Source: Tetmemena sp. SeJ-2015 (taxonomy: Eukaryota > Ciliophora > Spirotrichea > Sporadotrichida > Oxytrichidae). Taken from it: 64,000 nucleotides of DNA. The stretch's first letter is position 1; each line of letters starts with the position of its first letter. Location: assembly GCA_027382625.1 (NCBI GenBank), contig JAJKFJ010020724.1:1-64000 (forward strand), written 5' to 3'. Shown in pieces: positions 36,886-48,208 of this stretch. The notes under the pieces are model-generated. The model was not told the origin of the DNA. It did not search any database and saw only the letters and a list, made by a program, of their open reading frames with translations. The translations under genes and the position numbers were made by a program.

Positions 36886-37154
36886 GATTATCGCAGCTGC
36901 TGTTTATTTCAGAAGTTGATTATAATATTTTTTGAATTAAAGCAGAAAAAAGGTTTCTTATTAGAGTGAGTGAGTGTGAATTTGGTCACAAAAGAGGGAG
37001 CAAGGCCAATTGAATTACTTGTGAATGAAAATTGATATGTGTGTCAGGAAATTAAATTGATACGTCACCGTCTTTTTAAATATACTTGCTATTACAAACA
37101 TACTAGAGAGAGATCAAGACTTCTATCAAGCTAGCTTGAAAAAAGGAGGGGTGC

Positions 37155-38238
37155 TCACAACTTTGCGGGCTCTCTGAGCTCGGCAAAACCCTTGAGGCAA
37201 ATCAAACCTCTCTCCTTGGTCTTGGTCTGGAAGGTGATGATGTTACCGTCCTTCCATGACTCTACGATCAGAGTCTCGCCGGGGAAGATCAAACAAGTGA
37301 GTAAGATGAAATACTTATCCTGTTTGGGAAGACGTGACTGACGAACCTGCTGCTGAAGGCCTTGATTAGGGTTGCATCACCATTGCAGTAGGAGTCGTAA
37401 ATCATTCTGGCTGTAAAACCATAAGTACACAGACCGTGCATTAGGAAATAGATTACACCCTAATATAGATGTCAAGTGCAAGATAGGTCTCTCAAATCCA
37501 CCCACCTCAGAGAAGTTCTTATCAATATGGAGGGGGTTGATGTCTCCATTCAGTCTATAGAGAATGGCCTGGTTGGGGTAGGTGGGACTGGTTGCCACGT
37601 TGTCAGCAGGTCTCTCTGGGATCGGTGGGTAGTTCACAACGGGTGGCTTGCCCTTAGTTCCGAACTTCTTGATGCCTCTGAAGACGAGTAGTCTGAGGAT
37701 CTTGGCGTGGAGCTCTCCAGTAGTTTTATTGGTGATCAGCGACTCCTCAGTGATGGTGATCATCTTCTTCTTGTCTGCGATGTCCAACACTCGCTCCTGC
37801 ACGATCAGAGGGCCGGAGTCTCCCATGATGGGCTTCAGGATCTGCAAATTCTCCTCACCGTACAATAGCATCATGGGGTTCAGCTCTGGGGTTCCGGGGA
37901 TTATAAAGTAGAATTATTCACTACTCAAGTATACTATAAGAAGATCTTAAAAACTTGGGTGTAGTCCTTGTGGGCGATGACTGATGCCATAGTTGTGAAG
38001 GCCTGGAAGTTCTGGTCGTTCTCATAGGTGAACTTGAGGTGGTCCTCGTTGAGGGCGTCTTGGTTGAAGCCGATGGAGATGGCGTAGAGCTTCATGAGGT
38101 TAGGGTCCAGTTCATACTCATAGGTACTAAAGATATCATCATTATCGCAATGATGATCATTAATGCTTCTATATAGGTTTCGTATTTGTGCTAGATCGCT
38201 TTTTCGAGATTGATCTCGGGCTGGGCTGTCTCAACCAT
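37155..38238 (-). CDS. MaoC-type (R)-specific enoyl-CoA hydratase 2 (MFE-2-like)
   Basis: Peroxisomal or mitochondrial beta-oxidation hydratase with two hot-dog folds. Start MVETAQPEINLEKAI at 38238. The N-terminal half has YEYELDPNLMKLYAISIGF and FTYENDQNFQAF, as in the HSD17B4 hydratase part. The C-terminal half has the catalytic hydratase-2 motif YRLNGDINPLHID (about 37520-37560), then after IES removal PILHGLCTYGFTARMIYDSY. It ends GFAELREPAKL-TGA. Four pointer-flanked IESs (37282-37332, 37436-37480, 37899-37945, 38120-38178) interrupt it, and each removal restores the family line. No SDR dehydrogenase domain is attached, unlike animal MFE-2, and no clear PTS1 is seen. Confidence 0.92.
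37282..37332 (-). other. IES in MaoC hydratase, pointer TCTTCCC
   Basis: The + strand copies GGGAAGA lie at 37282-37288 and 37326-37332. Removing 44 bp joins SSRFVSHVF to PGETLIVESWKDG, the standard hydratase line RFxxPVxPGETLxxxxW. Confidence 0.93.
37436..37480 (-). other. IES in MaoC hydratase, pointer TGCAC
   Basis: GTGCA (+ strand) at 37436-37440 and 37476-37480. Removing 40 bp joins GGFERPILH to GLCTYGFTARM, the catalytic-domain line PILHGLCxxG. Confidence 0.95.
37899..37945 (-). other. IES in MaoC hydratase, pointer ATC
   Basis: GAT (+ strand) at 37899-37901 and 37943-37945. Removing 44 bp gives YTQVFKIPGTPELNPMM and restores the frame. Confidence 0.85.
38120..38178 (-). other. IES in MaoC hydratase, pointer ACCTAT
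   Basis: ATAGGT (+ strand) at 38120-38125 and 38173-38178. Removing 53 bp gives QHKYETYEYELDPNLMKLY. Confidence 0.9.
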
Positions 38239-38602
38239 TCCAACTACTAGATAATTTAAGATTTTAAAAATCTTTGCCTCATCCCAAACTCAGTGACGTT
38301 GCATTCACGAGAATACTCTACTTTGGAATTTAAAGGTTAAGTTAAATAAAATAGAGAGCGAATGAACTTGCAGCGTTCGGTGTAGTGAAGATTAGAATAC
38401 GAGAATTCCACTGCACCTGATTATCTCAAGTGGTGAGTAGAGCTTAATCTGGCTAATAATTTAATGCCTTGAAACATTAATTCTTAGATGGCGACTCTTT
38501 CTAGCATCATCCCTCTGCACATGGAATTCTCCTGGCGCCGCACCCCGCCAAGCCTCACCCTCTCATCATATTTATTACTGCTCAGGGCGACTCCGCGGCC
38601 CC
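38239..38602. other. Spacer between SDHB and hydratase genes, with a GC-rich island
   Basis: Most of this 364-bp spacer is AT-rich, but about 38485-38602 is conspicuously GC-rich (CGCC, GCGG and CCGC clusters) with no recognised protein on either strand. It lies just past the SDHB stop codon. Confidence 0.6.
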
Positions 38603-39638
38603 TCAGATGGTCACCAGCTCGTTTTCCTTTCTCTCCTTATACTCAGTGTACAATTCCTTCAGGTGCTTTATTTAAAGCGTAAAAATCTAATTTGAAATGC
38701 TCAAGAGCCCTTCTGGGGTCGAGACCCTTGGGGCAGGTGAGGGAGCACATACCAATCTGGTAGCACTCTCCGAGTTTCATGTCTCCTCCAATCTTTTCGA
38801 GTCTCTCGTCGGTGTACTCGTCTCTGGAATCAATAACCCACCTGTAGGCCTGCATCAGCACTGCGGGGCCCAGGTAGTCCTGAGGGTGCCACCAGTAAGA
38901 GGGGCAGGTGGTCTGGCAGCAGGCGCAGAGCACGCACTCGTAGAGACCGTCGAGCAACTTACGGTCCTCGATTGACTGGAAGTACTCGCGTTGGCCGGGC
39001 TCCTTGGGGGTCTTGCGCTTGAGGTAGGGGTCGATGTACTTATACTGAGAGTAGAAGTGAGACATGTCGACGACCAAGTCCTTGAGCACGAACATGAACA
39101 TGAGGGGGGAGATGGTTGACTTGTCCTGGTTCTGCTTGTTGATGGGGCAGATGCAGGCCAAGTGATGGCGACCATCGATATTCATGGCGCAGGAACCGCA
39201 GATACCCTCTCTGCAAGAGCGACGGAAGGAGAGAGTGGGGTCGATCTCGTCCTTGATCTTGATCAAGGCATCGAGGAACATAGCACCGCACTTGTTCATG
39301 TCCAAATAGTAGGAGACGTACTTGGGGCGGTCCTCGGGGTCATTAGGGTTGGATCTGTAGATATCGAATCTCTTCATTGTTTTCTTCTGATCCTCAGTGA
39401 GTCCCTAGTCGAACTCAGTGATGTAGTTAACAAAGACATATAGAATTATTGAGAAGGGTGAGTGTGCATATTTTTTGATAACCTTGAAGATTTCTCCGAC
39501 ATCGCCAATGCTGGTCTTCACTCCTGGAGCCTCATTGGAGGCAAAGCTTCTGTTCTGCAGGCAGGAGGCGAGGTAGGTAGGCTTGGCCAGAGCCGCAAGG
39601 GTGCTCTGAGAGCGAGCGAAGTGCTTGAATAGTTGCAT
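38603..39638 (-). CDS. SDHB: Succinate dehydrogenase iron-sulfur subunit
   Basis: Complex II electron-transfer subunit in the mitochondrial inner membrane. The ATG at 39638 begins [19 protein letters not shown], an Arg/Ala/Ser-rich mitochondrial presequence. The [2Fe-2S] domain has [16 protein letters not shown] and LACIC (about 39170-39225). The second domain has [16 protein letters not shown] (about 38890-38945) and [13 protein letters not shown] (about 38710-38760), supplying the [4Fe-4S] and [3Fe-4S] ligands. After removal of two IESs the C-terminus reads [20 protein letters not shown] and ends LVTI-TGA at 38603. Without excision the protein would end early in an unrelated tail. Confidence 0.97.
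38664..38700 (-). other. IES in SDHB, pointer GCA
   Basis: TGC (+ strand) at 38664-38666 and 38698-38700. Removing 34 bp joins DPRRALE to [16 protein letters not shown]. The unexcised frame ends at a premature TGA. Confidence 0.9.
39419..39479 (-). other. IES in SDHB, pointer ATCA
   Basis: TGAT (+ strand) at 39419-39422 and 39476-39479. Removing 57 AT-rich bp joins GEIFKVI to [18 protein letters not shown]. Confidence 0.8.
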
Positions 39639-39946
39639 TTCTATTGTATGTTATAAATTTAATATTATTAATTACAACTAGCCCCTGATCTAAGAGTCAC
39701 TCTTCATTCCCACATCATCATCATCAGTTGTTGGTTCTAAAATTAATTAGCTGCTCAAGATATCAAACTTATTTATTTTCTCTCCACGCTTTTGCTTCTT
39801 TAATTTGAAGTAAGGAGTATCAGAAGAAATATGTAGATAGAGAGAGAGAGAAATCTGCTTGTTAAGGTAATTATAGGAGGGAATAAATTGAAAGAAATAT
39901 ATAAAGAAATACAGCAGCGACATTAAAAAACAGGCAAATTATTCAT
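39639..39946. other. AT-rich spacer between divergent SDHB and ferlin genes
   Basis: About 310 bp between the two start codons, AT-rich with a short GA repeat near 39840. It presumably contains both promoters. No other feature was recognised. Confidence 0.6.
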
Positions 39947-42900
39947 ATGGAGAAAAAGGAGTATCTCGTTGGAGTAACTATCATAGAGGGTCGAAACTTT
40001 ACTAAAAAAGTTTATAATGATTATCATGATGTTTAAATTTTTAAACTTGAAAGGTAAAGACGCAGCAGGTACATCAGATCCCTTCGTGCGCATAACCTGT
40101 GCTAACTTACCCCCTCAGGTGACTCTGAAGAAATTCAAAACCAATGCAGTAGTCTGGAATCAGTCTTTTACATTCTCTGAGCTCATGATGAATCAACACG
40201 AACTAGAAACCTTTGAGCTCATAGTGGAGGTCTTTGACTACAACGCACTCATGACAAATGAACTAATCGGCTACTACTCGATCGGCCTCTCAACACTCTA
40301 TCGCAATCTCAATCATGAGTTTTACCGCACTTGGCTGACACTCTTCAACCCAGAGATGCCCAACGAAATACAGGGCTATCTGCAAGTCTCCTGCTTTATA
40401 GTGGGATAAAATGAGCGGCCACCTGCTCATGCCTAGGACTAGAACATCCTAGACGATGAAGAAGAAATCGATGAGGAGGCGCTGTAAGGTCTCTCTGAGG
40501 AATAGAAGATCTAAATCATGAAGAAGAAACAAGGCATCTTCATCCTCTCAGAGCCTTAGATGCTGAGAAAGGGTTATCAACTGTCTGTTAACATTCTGAA
40601 AGCAGAAGGCTTACCGTAGTGTGATAGTTCAGGATAGTGTAACTCATTCGTCTCAGTCAGAGCTGTTGGATCTGTCTAGACCTCGCGAGTGGTAGAGGAG
40701 AATTACAACCCTATATTTAACTCCAAGCTATGCTATCCAGTTTGGCTTCCAATTCTCAACGACAAGATTACAGTAAGGATATGGTCTTAAGTAAGAAGAG
40801 GCGCAGATGTTTTCATAGCTAACATCCCTGAATACCCCTCAGCGTTTGACTACTTTAACATCTCAAAGATCTTGTCTAATGATGGGAAGATGCGCTCTAC
40901 CTGGTTCAATCTCTATGGAGTCCATCCATTGGAGAGAGGGTGGTTTTCTTCAAACAAGGTGAACAAGAAGGAGGGCTCTTTCTACTTGGGGAGAGTACTT
41001 ATTTCAACGCAGCTTTCTCCTAACGATAAGCCACAACTACTCACCACAATTACCTAGCCTGTAAAGGAACCCACGTCCTAAAAGTTCATGCTCTGGGTTG
41101 ACACCTATGACCTTGTGAACTGTGATGAAGCGAATGGAAACGATGTCTGGGTTGTGGCAACCATCGGCTCTTACTCCACTTCAAAGCATCTTGCAAGATA
41201 CAGGGATAAGACGAATAGCTACTCTTGGAAAAAAGTGTCCATCAAGTCTCTGTCTGTAGATTATCCGCAAGACCTGAGGTAGACACCAGATATCATCATA
41301 AATGTGTACTCTGAGAAAACTTTCAAGGGAGAATATAGACTAGGCTATATTAGGATCCCAGCCAGGGACTGCAGAAGGAAAAATGCGCAACCATAGTGGT
41401 ATAGACTCAAGAGTCCGACTAATGACAAAACCTGCCCTGGTATCATTCTGATGAACGTGCAGTACATTTGGGAGGGATAAGATCTGGAGAGGTTCCCAAA
41501 GTAGAGAACTGAGGGAAGCTATCGCTTATTTGCACAAGTACTTACTGGCTATGATATAGCTCCTGCCTACAATGACGATACACTCAACACGAAGATAGAT
41601 ATAAAAATTGGAAATGTGGTCGTGCAGAAGGAAGGTATAACTACTGAAGCAGTTGCTGGTCGTTTTCCAGTTTGGAACTAACTGAAAGTCAAGGATGTAG
41701 TTCTGGATAAGAATCTCCAGTTTGCTTCTGACATGAGAGTTCTCCTCTATAACTGCACCAAGTCTTTAATCTTAAGGTGAGACCAGTAAGAAGTCTTAGG
41801 GGAGTTCTGTGTACCTATATCCTCAATAAGCCAGAAGTTATTCTCTAAGCCACAGTTTTTCAACTTGATAAATAATGATGGAGACTTCTAAGGATAAATC
41901 CTGGCTAGATTCTTCTTGAAAGAGATAGATTCCAAAAAGAAGAAGGATGACATATCAGGAATTCTGGAGGAGTTCAATTAGATAACAAGAATCGCTTTCA
42001 AGGTAAACATAGTGATCTCTGTATTCGGTCTAAGAAATCTCATATACTTCGCTAAAAGACCTATCGTCACACTTAGACTCACTAATGATCCTCAGAAGAG
42101 AGAGCTGAAGATAAAGTTAGAAGAGGTTTTAGATTCTCGGAATCCCAACTTCGGAAGCATCCTGGCTTTTAAAAATGTGGAACTGCCCTTCGAGCCTTTG
42201 TTGTGGCCTTAGCTTGAAGTAACTGTAGTCGATGAAGGGAATTCCTTCGGTCTAGGAGGCTGCGAATAGTGCTACACCATTTTATACTATATCTTCTATG
42301 TTCATTATTTATTTTCCCGATCTTTGAGTTCGCAGATTTTCTGAGAGAGGAGGATATAAACTTTGGCCAGGCCTAGCTCAATAAGAACCAGAACAAGCTC
42401 TCTCTAGTTTGACATACACTCTATATAAGATTAGTTATTTATAAGTTTAGAGATAGATAAACCCCTAATTGTTCTACCAGTAATTGATGAACCAACGATC
42501 TGGCAACAACAAGCCGAACACTTCCACTCAGGAGGAAGAGGAGAGGGAGCTAGAGAGGTATTATGAGACTGGGGGTATGATGCGTGACGAAGACGATGAG
42601 GATGGGAATCACTTGGACACGAGCAACAACGACTTCGGTATCAACATGGTGGGTGGACTCAGGATCAAAGAGCTGGATTAGTCCTAAGACTTGCAGAGGC
42701 GCTATTTCGGAGGCGTTGGAGATGATGAGGATGACGAGGATGATGATAATGAAATAGGCAACAATAGAGGGGGTATGATAGATGCGAGAGATGTCAAGTT
42801 AGAGTTCAATAAACGAGCTAGCAAGTTGAGAGGGGGCGAGGAGAACAAGCGAACTAGCAACTTGAAAGCTCATAAGGACTAGGAAGGGAACATGAGGGGT

Positions 42901-45263
42901 GCCTCTAGTAACGTACTCGAGTCTCACCAAGAGCTACTTAATAACCAGCAGAGAAGCGGTAATAAGAAACTGACCTAGAAGAGTGGATAGGTCAATAACG
43001 TTGACCTAGGTAACTTGATAGAGATAGTCTGCACACCTCAGCTCAAGTAGGAGGAGGAGAGGGTGAGACTTGCTAAGATCACGGAGCTAGAAAAGAAGTC
43101 AGACAAGCTCATGCTGTAGATTCAAAACATTCAGACCAGGGAGAAGAAAGAGCAGAAGAAGGCGGAGCTGATGGAGGTAAAGAATATGATACAGCAGCTG
43201 CAGGAGGAGAAAATGACGGAGCAGAAGTTTTGGGGGTATGTGGTAGATGAGGCAAACGGGCAAGAGGAATTTTAATACGGGAGAGAGGTCATTAGAGAGG
43301 GGACCTTTGAAAAATACCTCAAGCCACCCTATAGATCCTTCCCACTGTTTACAAATAACGGCAACGCTGCTAAGACAGCTCAAGTTGGGTAAGTTCACAT
43401 GTAATCTTAATAAACTTGTTATAGTGGACTCTTGAGAAGTGGATAGCTGACAGGTGCATCTTTGAAGGCGGCTATAAAAGTGAAAAGAGTGGACGACGAT
43501 TCTGACAGCTCCTCAGATAGTGAAAGTGAGCAAGAGCAAGATAAGAAGCAGCCACAAAATGGGAAGACTAAGAAAGGAGGCAAGACTGCTGGAGGATCAG
43601 ACTCTGATGGCTCCGCTGAAATGGAATTTGAAAATGAGAAAGGAAATGCTGATCGAAATGAAGAAGATAAGGAAACTCTCATTCTCTAAAGTAAAAATTA
43701 AATTAGCAAGCAAAGAATTTTTTGTCTTATTTTCTTTCATAGAAATTTTCAATAGATACCCGTTTGATATCACTAAAGAGAGATTCATGAGAAGCATCAT
43801 AATGCAAAAGCAGAACTTTAAAGTGAGAGTCTACTTGCTCACTTGCTAAAATCTCTCTGCTATTGACTCTTATCTAGACTTAAAGTCCAAGCTAGCTGGA
43901 CTCTAAGCACTCTGCTCCGCCGATCCTTTTCCAATCATTATAGTTGGAGATGGAAACAATGACACCTAAGAGTAAAAGGTGAAGTACATAAACGAAAGAG
44001 ACAAGGAGGTACCACAGGATCTGAATCCCAAGTTCTTCAGATCATACGAGTTCGATGCCTCTTTCCCAGAGGACTGGAAGATAGAGATCCAAATCCATGA
44101 CAAGGGCAGAATCTCCTACACTGATGCCCTCATCGGCTCTACTGTGATTGACCTCGAGGACAGATACTACGGTAACTTCCGCAAGCAAGTGGCAGACAGC
44201 CTTGAGCTGCACAAGGAGCAAGCCTAGAAGGAAATTTTATTAGAGGACCGCAAGGAGCAGCCTGATTAGAGATACATACTGGAGAGGAAGCATAAGATAG
44301 ACAAGATAGTCAAGGAGATAGCTTAACTCAAAGCCATAGAATAGAAGCCAGTGGCTGTGGAGTTTAGGGAGCTGCGACACCCAAACAAGAAGCAGGTTTA
44401 AGGGATGATAGAGATGTGGGTGGAAGTACTCACATAGGAGGAGGCAAGGCGGCTGCCCATGTCTAGACTGCAAGTGCAGAACAAGGAGGAGTATGAAATC
44501 AGACTCATCATCTGGGAAACTAGAGACATACCTTTGGTTAATGGAGAGTCAGTCGACATTTTCTGCAAAGTTAGCTTAAAATATTTATGAGGATACCTTT
44601 CTTCTCTATATGATATTTGCTTTGACCCAACAGGCTGGGCTGGAAACGAGATAGAGAAGACAACAGATGTTCACTATGGCTCAAAGGATGGGAGGGGTAT
44701 TTTCAACTACAGATTCCTCTTCGATGTGCAGATGCCGTGTGAGTTCCCCAGACTTAAATTCCAAATCTATGACTATGGACTCATCAACGACGAAGCGATT
44801 GGAGAATCAATCCTCAACCTCAAAAAGTAAGTGCCAGATACTTTTTGACAACTATATTTAGGACGATGGCGATGCTTCAGAAAGAAGGTAGACTTGATAT
44901 CCCTAAGACTTGGCTCTCATTCTCAATAATAGTATACTCAATTAAATATGCTAGTTGGTATTCTTACACCCGAACAGGAAGCACGAAGACTGCGGGTAGC
45001 TTTTGATTTCGATGCAGATACTTTCCAAGGCCGAGGCAGAGTCAAGTCCAGTGGGCGAGGCCTAGAACGATCCAAACGAGAACCCTCATCTCGAGAAGCC
45101 CACTGAGGGCAGAGGTATCGTGGACAAGATCTTGACTGTCACGAATGTGGACGTCTCTAAGTTCAGGCTGCCCAAGCTTAACATGTTCCGCAACTTCATC
45201 ATCATCGGTGTCGTCTTCGCAGTCGTGGTTATCATCCTCATTCTCATCATGTTCCTCAAGTGA
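39947..45263 (+). CDS. Ferlin-family multi-C2-domain membrane protein
   Basis: Tail-anchored Ca2+/phospholipid-binding protein of membrane fusion. The first C2 domain, after IES removal, starts MEKKEYLVGVTIIEGRN and continues LKGKDAAGTSDPFVRITC. Later C2-like blocks are near 40560-41060, 41080-41480, 41520-41760, 42010-42290, 43750-44180 and 44480-44840. The ferlin-specific line TDVHYGSKDGRGIFNYRFLF (44660-44720) is preceded by YEIRLIIWETRDIPLV. After the last C2, WLSFLHPNRKHEDCGQ leads to EAQNDPNENPHLEKP. A final transmembrane helix, FIIIGVVFAVVVIILILIMF, precedes LK-TGA. An acidic and Lys-rich coiled region (42490-43690) sits between C2 blocks. At least two resolved IESs and several unresolved breaks (42290-42340, 42410-42480, 43400-43430, 44580-44640) occur. 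Confidence 0.92.
39994..40048 (+). other. IES in ferlin, pointer AAACTT
   Basis: AAACTT at 39994-39999 and 40043-40048. Removing 49 bp of A/T joins TIIEGRN to LKGKDAAGTSDPFV, the canonical C2 line GRNLxxxDxxGxSDPFV. Confidence 0.95.
44919..44964 (+). other. IES in ferlin, pointer ATTCT
   Basis: ATTCT at 44919-44923 and 44960-44964. Removing 41 bp gives PKTWLSFLHPNRKHEDCGQL, shifting into the frame that encodes the rest of the C-terminus. Confidence 0.9.
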
Positions 45264-45432
45264 AAAAGTCAAAATAGGTTGACTGATAGTATTATTCTGA
45301 TAGATTAAACTTCTTCAACTTAAGTTTGTGAATTAGTTTAAAGGAAGAACTTTAATAATTTCTTATAATATTAATAATAAAGCTAATAACTTTCTAGAAA
45401 AGACTCTCTTCTGGCAACTATAGTTAGTCACA

Positions 45433-45702
45433 ATGAAAAAGTTTGAGTAGGCTTAGGAGAATCTGAAGGACGCTAAGAATAAGAAGCAGGTGGATATTCA
45501 GGCGATAGAGGAGGAGCTGGCTGGTCTGGAGAGCGACGACGAGGAAATAGAGCTGCTCAAGAAGAAGATCAACAAGAAGCATCTCCTCAACGATAATCAA
45601 TGGAAATTCTTAATCGCCCTCATCGGCTCAGGCCTGGCACTCGCACTCACCTTTCTTAAATAATATTCAAATATTCAAACTTATTATATAAATCTTTTCT
45701 GA
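45433..45702 (+). CDS. Small coiled-coil tail-anchored protein
   Basis: An 89-codon ORF from ATG 45433 to TGA 45700, uninterrupted if TAA/TAG is Gln. A charged helical N-terminus (MKKFEQAQENLKDAKNKKQ and an acidic stretch) precedes one hydrophobic helix, FLIALIGSGLALALTF, near the C-terminus. Type II/tail-anchored topology is likely. The family is not recognised. It immediately follows the ferlin gene on the same strand. Confidence 0.7.
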
Positions 45703-45850
45703 CGCTCTACCTGGTCAAGCTGCTTTTGAAAGGAGGTGGTGGTTGAAATAGAAGAACCAAAATTTTAAGAAATTAACAGTAGTATACTAATAATAGCTTT
45801 ATAGTCTTTCATATAATTCACATTCTATCTCATTCGTAATATCATCTTCT

Positions 45851-46348
45851 TCACATCTATCCCCTGGTGCTGCTCCCCTCTCTCTATAGTGACTCCTACT
45901 CTGTCTTGATCTTATTCTGTATCCATATTTTATGAGTGGGCAGGTAGAGCATGATGTAGCTGGTTTGGTTTTCAACCCTCAGCTGCATCTTGAGATTCCG
46001 GGGCCTGATCTTCTGGTTGAGGTAGTCGATCTTCTTGCGGGCCTCTCGCTCGGCCTCCCGCACCTGCAGGTAGGGGATGATGCACGAGAAGCCGACTGTG
46101 CACAGACAGCAGAGGTATGCGAACATCTGACATCCCACACATGGGTATCTGCTGAAGATGTGGTTATTGACTTCCTCAATGACTGCTTCGTACTCCCTCC
46201 TGGTGAGGTGGCCCTTGAGCAGGTTCTCATCGTAGTCGTCGTAGGAGTAGGTCATGGCCATCCCGTTTGCGAAGGTCTTTCCATAGGGCCTGATTATTAA
46301 AACGTCTTGGGTTGTGTGAGGGATAGATCTGTTGAAAATGCAATCCAT
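45851..46348 (-). CDS. Cys-rich membrane-associated protein, GOLGA7/ERF4-like
   Basis: ATG at 46348 (MDCIFNRSIPHTTQDVLI). The central region, LTRREYEAVIEEVNNHIFSR, is followed by a hydrophobic Cys-rich segment, VGCQMFAYLCCLCTVGFSC, then a basic amphipathic helix. The layout resembles the GOLGA7/ERF4 domain (EYxxxIxxIN followed by a Cys-rich hydrophobic stretch), which partners DHHC palmitoyltransferases. The match is by pattern only. With TAG as Gln the ORF ends at TGA 45851-45853 after SSTRGQM. Confidence 0.6.
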
Positions 46349-46481
46349 TCTTATCAATAAATCAATAAATCAATAACTTTAATATTCTTCTTAATTAAGA
46401 TAATCACCGTCTGTATCTTAAACTATAACTACTTTAAGGAATTAATTATCTCCCTCCTTCTCATCATAGCTACTCTCCTTC

Positions 46482-48033
46482 TCAAACCTTGTCCAAGTGC
46501 TCCTCCTTGGTTTCCTCGATCTAATGGTTGATCAGTGCCAGCTACTTCAAAATCTGGAATCGCGGAGTGCCACTAGGTGGTTCCTCCCTCGGCTTCAAGG
46601 GTGAGTTGAGTAAGCTCACAGGAATATCAAAGTTTTTGCCTATCTCGCTAACGAAGTTATCCATGATCTCTGACTCCTTCTTCTCCACAATGAGGGGTAG
46701 AGGAAGAGTCTGGTTAATGCTGCTCGTCCCAGAAATTGAGGAGAGCTGCTTCCTCCTTCTCATGAGGGTGTTCTCAGAATCCAAGTTTAAAAAGCTCCTT
46801 GGCTGAGTCACATCGATCGTCTTGGTCTTGTTCAAAGGAGGTCGAGACTTTGGAATAGTGAGGTGCGTGAGAGAGTTCGGACTAGTCTGCTTGCTATCTT
46901 TGGACTCGTGGATTGGGATGTTGGGTCTCTGGTATCTGTTCTTGAGAGTGTCCAAAGTGGAGCCACCTGCTCTGGAGTAGTTGGAGACAACATCATCGTC
47001 CTCACCATCGCTGTCCTTGCCATAGAGATCCTCATCAGTCACATACAGGATGTACCTGCTCGTCAGCACTTGGATGAATAAGCAGTTCACAAGAGCAGTC
47101 ACTGTCATCAGCAAGTTCAAGTGTATGAACAGGTCGAAAACCTAGATCAGATAGTCAGAGAGGGCTTTGCCGCATGACCTTCTAGGCAGACCGTTGTTGA
47201 TGTTTGAAAAGACGTAGAACCAGTTGTGATCGCCTTCACACAAGCCAGCGCATTGATAGTTCTCCTCCAGGTATTTCATCTAGTTAGAGAAGTAGAGCAA
47301 TTCGCCTGGGGTTTGGTAGGAGCTGTCACAGTTCTAGACATTTTGACTCGCTGGGAGACCTGGAGGGGACAAAGTTAAGTTCGTGAGGAGGTAGCTGGGA
47401 TAGGAGTTGAGGTCTGTGATAGTGCACGGGCATTTGGGGGAGCAGAGTAAGGTCGAGGAGGTCTTGTAGAGCTGGTCCTGTTGAGAGAAACTGGAGGTTA
47501 GATCTGCGCAATCACTCTGGAAGTAGGAGGAGAAGATGTTGGTGCTCCCATTGTTGAAGATGAAGTAGATTGCAAAAGCCACTCCAAGGATTAGAGCATT
47601 CACTGATAGGAACTATAACACAGGTGAGAATTAAAGAATATGGAATTCGTCATTTACTTACGGTTATGGTAGCCTGCTGCTTGTGATAAGAGGCCACTGC
47701 GAAGTAGCTGACTATGGCACTCACCAAAAGTAAGAGGCAGTAGAGGAGCATGGGCGTGAAGATCATCTTATTGACAGAGGAGGACTCCAGTCCCTCATGC
47801 AGCTGAAAGGAATAGACGCACATCAAGCAGGTGATGCTGAACAACTATACTTGAAGACGTTTATAAATACAGCAGATATGTGATGAAACCTTTTTGAAAC
47901 TTACTGAGTAGACTGCAGCGCAAGTGTAGATGGCGTTTCTTGCGAAGATGGGGGAGATGAAAAAGTTGGACTGCAGGTTTTTGAGCTCCTGCTGCTCTAG
48001 CACTTGGAAAATGGAGGCGACTGTCCGGGGCAT
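46482..48033 (-). CDS. Tetraspanin-like four-helix membrane protein
   Basis: Start MPRTVASIFQVLEQQELKNL at 48033. Helices are near 47930, 47820 (LFSITCLMCVYSF), 47770-47700 (LLYCLLLLVSAIVSYFAVAS) and 47590 (LILGVAFAIYFIFNN). A large Cys-containing loop follows (CSPKCPC near 47420; QCAGLCEGDHNWFYVF near 47240), then a last helix, LLMTVTALVNCLFIQVL (about 47110), and a long Ser/Pro/Lys cytoplasmic tail. GT-AG introns near 47600-47660 and 47845-47910 restore the frame. The layout fits ciliate tetraspanins, although the classical CCG is not seen. With TAG as Gln the tail ends EEHLDKV-TGA at 46482. Confidence 0.65.
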
Positions 48034-48208
48034 GATCAACTACTTATTTATAATTAATTTCACTCTAATAAAACAAAAAGATGAATTGTAATCAATAATG
48101 ATATGTGAGTAGATTGAAAAGCTGTGGGAGTGATAGAGACTTTATAATTATTTAATAAATTTCAGAATTCAAAGTAGTAAGTGCACACACAGTATTTTAA
48201 ACTCACAA

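Noticed and set aside
38488..38682. 64-codon plus-strand ORF in the GC-rich island
   Set aside because: It runs into the antisense of the SDHB end and IES and has no recognisable motif; kept only as an unexplained compositional island.
45932..46300. Plus-strand 122-codon open frame
   Set aside because: It overlaps the Cys-rich minus-strand gene, whose frame stays open and extends further with TAG as Gln; this one lacks recognisable features.
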